From CAYSCZ01 sp051155775 (GTDB lineage Bacteria > Bacteroidota > Bacteroidia > Cytophagales > Cyclobacteriaceae), in assembly GCA_051155775.1 (NCBI GenBank), contig DAXETV010000018.1:1-64000 (forward strand): DNA of 64,000 nucleotides, written 5' to 3'. Made by a program: the position numbers and the translations under genes. The notes under the pieces are model-generated. The model was not told the origin of the DNA. It ran no database searches and saw nothing but the letters and a program-made list of their open reading frames with translations. This document shows, one piece after another, positions 9,970 through 17,296 of the stretch (its first letter is position 1; each line of letters opens with the position of its first letter).

Positions 9970-11859
9970 ATGTCAGTAGCTGATATCGAAATAACTAAAA
10001 ATCATGGTCACCACGATGATCACCATGATGATCATGAACATAAACAAAGCTTTATAAGTAAGTATATATTTTCTACCGATCACAAGACCATCGCTAAGCA
10101 GTTTTTAATAAGTGGTATATTTTGGGCTTTAATTGGTGGTGCCATGTCAGTCATTTTCAGATTGCAACTTGGGTTTCCGGATATGCAATTGGAATTTCTA
10201 AGACCATTGATGGGTAAATGGATAACAGAAGCAGGTAAAATTGATTCTGAATTCTATCTTGCACTAGTTACCATGCATGGGACAATCATGGTGTTTTTCG
10301 TACTCACCGCCGGACTGAGCGGCACATTCAGTAATTTTTTAATACCACTTCAGATCGGGGCCAGGGATATGGCGTCAGGATTTATGAATATGTTATCATA
10401 CTGGGCGTTTTTTATATCCAGTGTGATTATGTTTACATCAATTTTTATCGAAACAGGTCCTGCAGGAGGGGGTTGGACAATATATCCACCTCTTAGTGCA
10501 CTACCACAAGCTATACAAGGTTCTGGGCTGGGAATGACATTGTGGCTTGTATCAATGGTTTTCTTTATCGCATCGACATTATTAGGTGGTATCAACTACA
10601 TTACAACAGTGATAAACCTAAGAACAGAAGGTATGTCTTTCGCAAGATTACCACTGACGATATGGGCGTTTTTTATTACCGCGATTATTGGTCTACTATC
10701 ATTCCCTGTTCTTTTTGCAGCTGCTCTTTTATTAGTTTTCGACAGATCATTTGGCACAAGTTTTTATTTATCAGAAATATATATAGCAGGGGAAGCTCTT
10801 CCCAATATTGGAGGCAGTCCTATCCTTTACCAACATTTATTTTGGTTTTTAGGTCACCCAGAAGTGTATATCGTTTTACTCCCAGCCCTGGGAATAACTT
10901 CTGAGATTATTGCAACTAACTCAAGGAAGCCTATTTTTGGATATAGAGCAATGATAGGCTCTATGTTGGCGATTGCTTTCTTATCTTTTATCGTTTGGGC
11001 ACATCACATGTTCGTATCTGGTCTTAACCCCTTCCTGGGCTCAATATTTATGTTTTTAACGCTGATTATTGCAGTACCTTCTGCAGTCAAAGCATTTAAT
11101 TATATAACTACGTTATGGAAAGGTAATATAGTTTTCACCCCTGCAATGTTGTTCTCCATTGGTTTGGTCTCTTTCTTTATTTCAGGTGGTCTGACAGGAA
11201 TATTTCTAGGAAACTCAGCGCTAGACATTAATCTTCATGATACTTACTTTGTGGTAGCACATTTCCATCTTGTGATGGGTAGTGCATCATTCTTTGGGTT
11301 AATGGCCGGGGTGTACCATTGGTTCCCTAAAATGTTCGGCCGGATGATGGATCAAAAACTTGGTTACATTCACTTCTGGTTAACCTTCGTTGGTGTGTAT
11401 CTTGTCTTTTTTCCACTTCATTATATCGGAATAGCAGGATTTCCAAGAAGATATTATTCTTTTACAAATTTCGATTCTTTCAGCATATTGACAGACCTGA
11501 ACTCATTCGTCAGCATAGCTGCTATCTTAACCTTTGTGGCACAATTTATATTTTTATTTAATTTCTTTTATAGTATGTACAGAGGAAGAAAAGCACCATC
11601 CAATCCTTGGAAATCCAATACACTTGAGTGGACTACACCAATTAATCCTGGGCATGGTAACTGGGTAGGGGCTATTCCTAAGGTTTTCAGGTGGCCTTAT
11701 GACTACAGTAAGCCAGGCGCTAAAGATGACTTTATTCCTCAAACAATTCCTTATTCGTTATCACCAGACTCTAACCTGCCTCATGAACAAAAACTAGCAG
11801 AAAAAGAAAATCCTGAGGATGTTAAAATGGTTAATGAGCAACAAAAAGAGACTGTTTAA
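9970..11859 (+). CDS. coxA: Cytochrome c oxidase subunit I (haem a/a3-CuB subunit)
   Basis: 629 residues with about twelve helices. Diagnostic motifs are GHPEVYI (His and Tyr of the CuB/cross-link site, with the Glu typical of A1-type oxidases), WAHHMF (CuB His pair) and HDTYFVVAHFHLVMG (haem a3 and haem a ligands), so it is a proton-pumping A-type haem-copper oxidase. The N-terminus has a His/Asp tract (seven His in residues 12-24) before the first helix. Follows coxB by 18 bases; its last codons overlap the start of ctaA. Confidence 0.95.
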   Translation: MSVADIEITKNHGHHDDHHDDHEHKQSFISKYIFSTDHKTIAKQFLISGIFWALIGGAMSVIFRLQLGFPDMQLEFLRPLMGKWITEAGKIDSEFYLALVTMHGTIMVFFVLTAGLSGTFSNFLIPLQIGARDMASGFMNMLSYWAFFISSVIMFTSIFIETGPAGGGWTIYPPLSALPQAIQGSGLGMTLWLVSMVFFIASTLLGGINYITTVINLRTEGMSFARLPLTIWAFFITAIIGLLSFPVLFAAALLLVFDRSFGTSFYLSEIYIAGEALPNIGGSPILYQHLFWFLGHPEVYIVLLPALGITSEIIATNSRKPIFGYRAMIGSMLAIAFLSFIVWAHHMFVSGLNPFLGSIFMFLTLIIAVPSAVKAFNYITTLWKGNIVFTPAMLFSIGLVSFFISGGLTGIFLGNSALDINLHDTYFVVAHFHLVMGSASFFGLMAGVYHWFPKMFGRMMDQKLGYIHFWLTFVGVYLVFFPLHYIGIAGFPRRYYSFTNFDSFSILTDLNSFVSIAAILTFVAQFIFLFNFFYSMYRGRKAPSNPWKSNTLEWTTPINPGHGNWVGAIPKVFRWPYDYSKPGAKDDFIPQTIPYSLSPDSNLPHEQKLAEKENPEDVKMVNEQQKETV

Positions 11860-12886
11860 AAATCTTTTATTTACAACAATCATTGCCGTCTACCTCTTAA
11901 TTTTTGTAGGCGGCATTGTAAGGAGCACAGGATCGGGAATGGGTTGTCCGGATTGGCCAAAATGTTTTGGTCAAATAATACCGCCTACCTCTTTAAATCA
12001 GTTGCCAGAAAATTATAAGCAATTATATGCTTCCAAAAGACATGAAAAAAATGTCAAATTTTCCAAACTGATTGCTAGTCTTGGATTCAAAGATTATGCA
12101 AATAAAATTATCTCAGATAAATCTATATTAGTAGAAGAAGATTTTAATGTTCTGAAAACATGGATTGAATATATAAATCGTTTGATAGGCGCTTTAATCG
12201 GGTTATTAATTTTTTTAACTTTTATATCCGCTGTTTATGGGTTTATGGATAAAAAATCAATTCCTTTAATGTCTTTTGGAAGTGTTTTACTGGTTGGATT
12301 CCAGGGATGGATAGGTTCTATAGTGGTTAGTACTAAACTACTTCCAGGTATGGTGTCAGTACATATGTCTTTGGCACTACTTCTGGTATTGTTATTAATT
12401 TACACATATTTCAAAGCACATCATTCAAAAAGCAACTTTACAATTAGTTATTCTAAGATACGTCGATTATCTATAATACTTTTAATAATGTTTGCAGTTC
12501 AAATTATATTGGGTACTCAGGTTAGGGAGGGGGTGGATCTAGCCGCAATAAATTTAGGCAATCCTTTAAGGCATAAATGGATTGACAGTTTAGGTATGAT
12601 TTTTAAATTTCATCGATCATATTCCTTGGTAATCATTGCTGTAACCGGCTATTTAGCTTATTTGACATATAAAAAGAAATTGAGTCAGGTATTTAAATTT
12701 ATGTCAGCGATATTGCTTCTGGTATTATTAGAAACTGTAGGCGGGACAATTATGGCGTATTTCAGCATACCTGCATTCATACAACCATTCCATTTAGTCA
12801 TATCTACCATTATATTTGGTCTTTTATACTACGTTTTTCTTTTGACGAGTAAAAACAACATAATACATGAGCAGTCAACCTTATAG
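11834..12886 (+). CDS. ctaA: Haem A synthase
   Basis: Membrane protein of about 350 residues of the COX15/CtaA family, which oxidises haem O to haem A for subunit I. The N-terminal GGIVRSTGSGMGCPDWP segment is the family hallmark, and conserved histidines in hydrophobic helices (for example in VHMSLAL, FHRSYS and QPFHLVIS) are the haem ligands. The start is placed at the ATG at 11834; an in-frame ATG at 11819 is also possible. Either overlaps the end of coxA, and the 3' end overlaps ctaB by 20 bases, implying tight co-expression with the oxidase. Confidence 0.92.
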   Translation: MSNKKRLFKNLLFTTIIAVYLLIFVGGIVRSTGSGMGCPDWPKCFGQIIPPTSLNQLPENYKQLYASKRHEKNVKFSKLIASLGFKDYANKIISDKSILVEEDFNVLKTWIEYINRLIGALIGLLIFLTFISAVYGFMDKKSIPLMSFGSVLLVGFQGWIGSIVVSTKLLPGMVSVHMSLALLLVLLLIYTYFKAHHSKSNFTISYSKIRRLSIILLIMFAVQIILGTQVREGVDLAAINLGNPLRHKWIDSLGMIFKFHRSYSLVIIAVTGYLAYLTYKKKLSQVFKFMSAILLLVLLETVGGTIMAYFSIPAFIQPFHLVISTIIFGLLYYVFLLTSKNNIIHEQSTL

Positions 12887-13763
12887 TTTTATTTTTAATA
12901 TTTTCTTTCTTGAGAAGGTTAAATCGATCAAGACACTTTTAAAATTTCGATTGTCTTCATTGGTCGTATTTTCTTCGTTATTCGGATATGTACTTGGAAG
13001 TAATGGCGTTATCAACTGGTTTACTTTATTTATGTTATCTGTTGGGGGATTTCTAATATCTGGAGCATCCGTGGCGTTTAATCAGATCATGGAAAAAGAC
13101 TATGATGCAATGATGGAGCGGACTAAGTCCAGACCAATACCTATGGGTATTTTACATGTGAATGAGGCGGTTTTTGTTGCGATTTTTTCCCTGGTTTTAG
13201 GTTCTGTCCTAATAGCTCTTTATTGTAATATATTAACACTGTTTCTATCACTTTTTTCATTTATCCTTTACAGTTTTATATATACACCCTTAAAAAGAGT
13301 GGGAGCCATTGCAGTTTTTGTTGGGGCTATACCTGGCGCACTTCCTCCGTTAATTGGATGGGTAGCTGCAAACAACAGCATAGGATATGAAGCGCTTATA
13401 ATTTTTGGAATACAATTTATCTGGCAATTTCCTCATTTCTGGGCTATTGCATGGTTATCAGATGAAGACTATAAAAAAGCAGGTTATAAGCTGTTGCCTG
13501 GCAACGGTACTAAGGATTTAAAAACAGCATTAAATATTGTCATATATACCCTGTTTTTACTTCCTTTAGGGCTTTTACCAATGTATTTTAGAATTACTGG
13601 TATTAACTCAGCGTTCATTGTTACTATATGTGGTGTGTTATTCCTGGCTCAAACCTTTAATTTACTAAAAGATCCAAGCAGGAAATCAGCTTTCAGAACT
13701 ATGATGGCCTCTTTTATTTATCTGCCCGTTGTTCAAATTTCATTTATGTTAGATATACTTTAA
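12867..13763 (+). CDS. ctaB: Protohaem IX farnesyltransferase (haem O synthase)
   Basis: 298-residue UbiA-type prenyltransferase with about eight helices. The first Asp-rich motif lies at residues 72-91 (NQIMEKDYDAMMERTKSRP), the second is DEDYKKAGYKLLPG. It makes haem O from haem B, the substrate of ctaA just upstream. Overlaps ctaA by 20 bases and is followed after 11 bases by the subunit III genes. Confidence 0.94.
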   Translation: MSSQPYSFIFNIFFLEKVKSIKTLLKFRLSSLVVFSSLFGYVLGSNGVINWFTLFMLSVGGFLISGASVAFNQIMEKDYDAMMERTKSRPIPMGILHVNEAVFVAIFSLVLGSVLIALYCNILTLFLSLFSFILYSFIYTPLKRVGAIAVFVGAIPGALPPLIGWVAANNSIGYEALIIFGIQFIWQFPHFWAIAWLSDEDYKKAGYKLLPGNGTKDLKTALNIVIYTLFLLPLGLLPMYFRITGINSAFIVTICGVLFLAQTFNLLKDPSRKSAFRTMMASFIYLPVVQISFMLDIL

Positions 13764-13774
13764 TTGGATAAAAT

Positions 13775-14344
13775 ATGGAATTAACTTATAAACCATCAAG
13801 AATTTTAAGGATGCATCCCCAAAAGTTTGCATTGTGGTTATTTATTGTAACCATCACCATGCTATTTGCTTCCTTAACAAGTGCATACATTGTAAAGCAG
13901 TCACAAGGCGAATGGTTAATATTTGAGTTACCAGAGCTTTTTAAAGTAACCACCGGTTTAATTATACTTAGTAGTATATCTATGCATTGGGCATACCTAT
14001 CTACTAAGAGAAATAATTTATTTCAAATTCGGTTGGCGCTTTTTGTAACCACAGTTATAGCAATTGCATTTATTTTAGGACAATATAAGTCATGGAGTGA
14101 GTTAGTTAGTCAGGATATATTTTTTATAGGAAATGCATCTGGTTCTTTTATTTATGTACTAACTGGTTTGCATGCCCTACATATACTTAGTGCTATAATA
14201 TTTTTGATAGTGATGCTCATATCAGCATTTAGATATAAAGTTCATTCAAAAAGTATGTTAAACATTGAGATGTGTACTACTTATTGGCATTTTTTAGGTG
14301 GACTTTGGTTGTATTTATACTTATTTTTGATCACAAATAATTAA
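13775..14344 (+). CDS. Cytochrome c oxidase subunit III-like protein (short form)
   Basis: 189-residue membrane protein with about five helices of the haem-copper oxidase subunit III family. Short subunit III-like proteins of this kind precede the longer one in Bacteroidota oxidase operons. It has the family features of a long amphipathic N-terminus and a C-terminal TTYWHFLGGLWLYLY helix with His in the conserved position. It ends one base before the frame of the next, longer subunit III gene. The exact division of labour between the two is not evident. Confidence 0.85.
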   Translation: MELTYKPSRILRMHPQKFALWLFIVTITMLFASLTSAYIVKQSQGEWLIFELPELFKVTTGLIILSSISMHWAYLSTKRNNLFQIRLALFVTTVIAIAFILGQYKSWSELVSQDIFFIGNASGSFIYVLTGLHALHILSAIIFLIVMLISAFRYKVHSKSMLNIEMCTTYWHFLGGLWLYLYLFLITNN

Positions 14345-14359
14345 TTGAAGACACATTTT

Positions 14360-15112
14360 ATGTCAACAAGCTCTACAGTAACATTTGATACACCCACTCA
14401 AAGTTCATGGGGTGGTGGGGTATCACCCATGAAGGCTAGTTATGGGAAGCTGATGATGTGGTTTTTCTTACTATCTGATGCTTTTACTTTCTCAGCACTT
14501 TTAATTACTTATGGATTAATAAGATATAGCCATCCTGCTTATGAGGGGAGTATAGAAAACTTTGAATTTTCACAGGAATATTGGCCAATACCGGAGATGG
14601 TGTTTGATGCTGTTCCTCTTTTACATGGTATTCATGCTCCGTTGGTTTTCGTAGGTATAATGACCTTCATTTTAATCCTTAGTAGCGTTACCATGGTCCT
14701 TGGTGTTGAAGCGGGTCATAGAATGGATAAAAAGGGTGTTGAAAAATGGATGCTATGGACAATTTTAGGCGGATTGACATTTCTTGGTTGTCAGGCTTGG
14801 GAATGGTCGCATTTCATTCACGGAACAGCGGAGGGTTCTAAATTATTGGACGGTTCAGCTATTTTTGGAGCTAGCCTGACTCAGAACCAGTACGGACCAC
14901 CAAACTTTGCTGCTTTGTTCTTTTTTATTACCGGCTTCCATGGATTTCACGTTTTCAGCGGTGTGATGATAAACTTTGCTATTTTTTATCAAGCCACAGT
15001 GGGTATCCTGGAAAGAAGAGGTCATTATGAAATGGTTGAAAAGGTTGGACTATACTGGCACTTTGTAGATTTGGTTTGGGTTTTTGTTTTCACCTTCTTT
15101 TACTTAATTTGA
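14360..15112 (+). CDS. Cytochrome c oxidase subunit III
   Basis: 250-residue membrane protein with the conserved C-terminal GFHGFHVFSG and GLYWHFVDLVWVFVF segments of oxidase subunit III, including the helix VI/VII histidines. The ATG at 14360 was chosen; the frame is also open to a TTG at 14345, which would give five extra residues and leave no gap after the previous gene. Together with the preceding short homologue it likely completes the oxidase core. The next gene starts 5 bases after its stop. Confidence 0.92.
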   Translation: MSTSSTVTFDTPTQSSWGGGVSPMKASYGKLMMWFFLLSDAFTFSALLITYGLIRYSHPAYEGSIENFEFSQEYWPIPEMVFDAVPLLHGIHAPLVFVGIMTFILILSSVTMVLGVEAGHRMDKKGVEKWMLWTILGGLTFLGCQAWEWSHFIHGTAEGSKLLDGSAIFGASLTQNQYGPPNFAALFFFITGFHGFHVFSGVMINFAIFYQATVGILERRGHYEMVEKVGLYWHFVDLVWVFVFTFFYLI

Positions 15113-15117
15113 TATTT

Positions 15118-15444
15118 ATGGATAATCAGAGTTCACAAGTAACTGTTAAACCAGTAGATAAATCTAAGATCAGAAAATTAATTCGGGTCGCCGTTATACT
15201 TGGTGTAGTTACACTTATAGAATTTGCTATAGCCTTCACTATTGCTGCGGGTGCGGCTAAAACCTTTCTGTTTGTAGCCTTAACAATTGTAAAGGCTTTT
15301 TACATTGTGGGTGAATTTATGCATCTCACCCATGAACGAAAAACACTAATCTGGTCAATCTTATTACCCATGATTTTTGTCGTGTTTATGTTGTTTGTAT
15401 TCATGTTCCAGGGTGGGTCTATCTTTAAAGTAAAGTATTTCTAA
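15118..15444 (+). CDS. Cytochrome c oxidase subunit IV-like membrane protein
   Basis: 108-residue protein with three hydrophobic helices, matching the prokaryotic cytochrome c oxidase subunit IV family, which stabilises the oxidase core. The motif VGEFMHLTHERKTLIW between helices 2 and 3 is typical. The ATG at 15118 fits the family; the frame extends 14 codons further upstream into the previous gene, which adds only an unrelated hydrophobic stretch. Last gene of the ACIII/oxidase operon; a hairpin terminator follows 30 bases downstream. Confidence 0.88.
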   Translation: MDNQSSQVTVKPVDKSKIRKLIRVAVILGVVTLIEFAIAFTIAAGAAKTFLFVALTIVKAFYIVGEFMHLTHERKTLIWSILLPMIFVVFMLFVFMFQGGSIFKVKYF

Positions 15445-15473
15445 AACATTACTCTTATCTAAATAATTTTCAG

Positions 15474-15500
15474 GTCATACCGATAGGTATGACTTTTTTT
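15474..15500 (+). terminator. Intrinsic terminator after the ACIII/oxidase operon
   Basis: A perfect 8-base-pair inverted repeat (GTCATACC at 15474-15481 and GGTATGAC at 15486-15493) with the four-base loop GATA is followed at once by seven T residues (15494-15500). This is a textbook Rho-independent terminator. It ends exactly where the next gene begins (ATG at 15501), so it separates the oxidase operon from the SCO-like gene or serves as an attenuator for it. Confidence 0.85.
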
Positions 15501-16052
15501 ATGAAGAGCAGGTTAAAATTTATATTACTGGTACTTGTTTTCGTTTTGCCGGTGGCTACTTACATATTTTTAAAGCTATTTGGCAATAATCAATTTATAG
15601 TACCTGTATATCACCAGGATCATAATCAAGAATTGTCTGACAATTGTGATATCAGTTTTCCTTATCAAATAGACCCACTTTTTCTAACTGATTTAAACGA
15701 TAGTAAATTCGATACTAAAGATTTTTATTTTATGGTGGTTATTGACGATTTAATTTCAAAAGGAGCGTTTAATGAGTTGAGAAGGCTAAAAAAATTTACA
15801 GAAAATAAAGATGGTCATGTTGTATCAGTGAAACTGGATAACCTTAATCTAGAATATTACGACAAAACAGCTATCGAGATCAATGAAGCAAAGATGGATC
15901 ATTTAAAAAACTGCATACTGCTAATAAACAATACTGATGATAAAATTGTACTAATAGATAAACAGCAAAAGATAAGGGGTTATTATCCTTTAAGTAGAGC
16001 AGGAATTGATAGGTCAAAGATGGAATTAGATATATTGCTAAAGAATTACTGA
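15501..16052 (+). CDS. SCO1/SenC-related membrane protein lacking the copper-binding cysteines
   Basis: 183 residues: an N-terminal membrane anchor (about 5-27), then a thioredoxin-like domain. The segments LKLFGNNQFIVPVYHQ and IDKQQKIRGYYPLS match the beginning and end of Bacteroidota SCO proteins, which deliver copper to the CuA site. At the place where SCO proteins have CPxxCP the sequence reads FMVVIDDLISKGAFNELRR, with no Cys; only two isolated Cys (49 and 138) exist. It therefore probably cannot bind copper in the usual way. Start at 15501 rather than 15489 because the latter lies inside the terminator hairpin. Context: between the oxidase operon and DUF420, the usual SCO position. Confidence 0.75.
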   Translation: MKSRLKFILLVLVFVLPVATYIFLKLFGNNQFIVPVYHQDHNQELSDNCDISFPYQIDPLFLTDLNDSKFDTKDFYFMVVIDDLISKGAFNELRRLKKFTENKDGHVVSVKLDNLNLEYYDKTAIEINEAKMDHLKNCILLINNTDDKIVLIDKQQKIRGYYPLSRAGIDRSKMELDILLKNY

Positions 16053-16057
16053 ATTTG

Positions 16058-16636
16058 ATGATCCAGAGTTATTCATACACTAATTATAAGCGCTTAATTA
16101 CTATTATATCGATAGTTATTCCTATAACGGTGGTAGTACTTTTATCTATACCTGATAATACTGGCCTAATGGGTAGCTGGGTAAAAATATTACCTCATCT
16201 AAATGGTGTTATTAATTCACTAACCTGTATAACGCTTATCGTGGGTTTGGTTGCCATTAAAAGAGGTGATCAATCAACCCATAAAAAAGCTATGATTACT
16301 TCATTTTCACTAGGTGCTATATTTCTTATCTCTTATGTTATTTACCATTTTTCAGTTGAATCTACCGTCTATGGTGATATAAATGGAGATGGGAGCCTTT
16401 CCAAAAGTGAATTGGTATCCATACAAAGTTCAAGAGGGATTTATCTTTTTGTTTTGATTTCACATATTTTGTTATCCATAGGGGTGGTACCCTTAGTACT
16501 TTTCTCAATATTATATGCTATCACTGGCAAATTTGGTCAACATAAAAAAATTGTCAGGTATACCTGGCCAATTTGGTTTTATGTATCGTTGACAGGCGTG
16601 ATTACTTATTTGTTAATAAGTCCTTATTATCAGTAA
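16058..16636 (+). CDS. DUF420 membrane protein with an EF-hand-like loop
   Basis: 192-residue protein with about five helices, matching DUF420 proteins, which are found next to cytochrome oxidase and SCO genes and are suspected to help oxidase assembly. Conserved His residues lie in LPHLNG, YHFS and ISHILLS. Between helices 3 and 4, residues 107-118 read DINGDGSLSKSE, a perfect 12-residue EF-hand/dockerin type calcium loop (acidic or oxygen residues at positions 1, 3, 5, 7, 9, 12). Start set at ATG 16058 after a TTG. Five bases after the SCO-like gene. Confidence 0.8.
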   Translation: MIQSYSYTNYKRLITIISIVIPITVVVLLSIPDNTGLMGSWVKILPHLNGVINSLTCITLIVGLVAIKRGDQSTHKKAMITSFSLGAIFLISYVIYHFSVESTVYGDINGDGSLSKSELVSIQSSRGIYLFVLISHILLSIGVVPLVLFSILYAITGKFGQHKKIVRYTWPIWFYVSLTGVITYLLISPYYQ

Positions 16637-16680
16637 CTTAAATAGCACCATTCGTATTTCTAATTATTAATATTAGCATT

Positions 16681-16941
16681 ATGAAACGTACTTTATTAAC
16701 ATTATTTCTTGTATGTTTTTCAGTATTAAATTCATTGGCACAGTGTGCTATGTGCAGAACCACAGTTGTTAATAATGTAAGCAATGGAGATTCTGTGGGT
16801 TTTGCGGCAGGATTAAACACAGGTATATTGTATCTGTTCTTTGCCCCCTATGTGGTCATTGGTGCAATAGCCTATTTTTGGTACAGAAGCAGTAAAAGAA
16901 ATGCAGAAAAAAAGCAAATTAAAAGTTATTATCAAAGGTGA
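16681..16941 (+). CDS. Small exported membrane protein with a CAMC motif
   Basis: 86-residue protein with an N-terminal signal sequence (about 1-20), immediately followed by QCAMCR (Cys22 and Cys25), one transmembrane helix (about 47-67) and a basic C-terminal tail. I do not know a function. The CxxC just after the predicted cleavage site would face the periplasm and could bind a metal or undergo redox chemistry; its position between DUF420 and DUF983 after an oxidase operon suggests a role in oxidase or copper handling, but that is inference. It overlaps the next gene by 41 bases. Confidence 0.7.
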   Translation: MKRTLLTLFLVCFSVLNSLAQCAMCRTTVVNNVSNGDSVGFAAGLNTGILYLFFAPYVVIGAIAYFWYRSSKRNAEKKQIKSYYQR

Positions 16942-17296
16942 ATGCCCACGGTGCCATCAGGGAAAGATGTTTAATAATTCAGCTTATGATCTTAGTAGTT
17001 TTGGAAAAGCTAACACGACATGTTCGGTTTGCGGACTAAATTTTGAGATAGAACCAGGCTTTTTTATTGGTGCTATGTATGTTAGTTATGCATTGAATGT
17101 AGGATTATTTTTGACTACAGTTTTTGTGCTTTACTTTTTTTTCAATGATCCAGCGCTATGGATCTATATTACATCTGTAACTTCTCTCTCTTTACTAGCC
17201 TATCCGCTTATATTCAGATATTCCCGTATTTTATTTCTTCATATCTTCGGAGGTATAAAATATGAACCTCAAGAAGAGCAAATTTCTAAAAGTTGA
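16901..17296 (+). CDS. DUF983 zinc-ribbon membrane protein
   Basis: 131 residues: a cytoplasmic zinc ribbon (CPRC at 15-18 and CSVC at 41-44), then the FEIEPGFFIGAMYVSYALN hallmark of DUF983 and two transmembrane helices. DUF983 proteins of unknown function are often found beside oxidase genes. The gene begins inside the previous one (41-base overlap) and its end overlaps the next by 35 bases. Confidence 0.85.
   Translation: MQKKSKLKVIIKGECPRCHQGKMFNNSAYDLSSFGKANTTCSVCGLNFEIEPGFFIGAMYVSYALNVGLFLTTVFVLYFFFNDPALWIYITSVTSLSLLAYPLIFRYSRILFLHIFGGIKYEPQEEQISKS
17249..17253 (+). promoter_or_regulatory. Shine-Dalgarno-like GGAGG before the sensor kinase start
   Basis: GGAGG ends 8 bases before the ATG at 17262. 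Such strong sites are rare in Bacteroidota and in this window, and this one lies inside the DUF983 coding region, so it may simply reflect codons; still, it supports the chosen start of the kinase gene. Confidence 0.35.

Noticed and set aside
15489..15500. Upstream ATG for the SCO-like protein
   Set aside because: It lies within the terminator hairpin and adds four residues not expected for the family; the ATG at 15501 is better.
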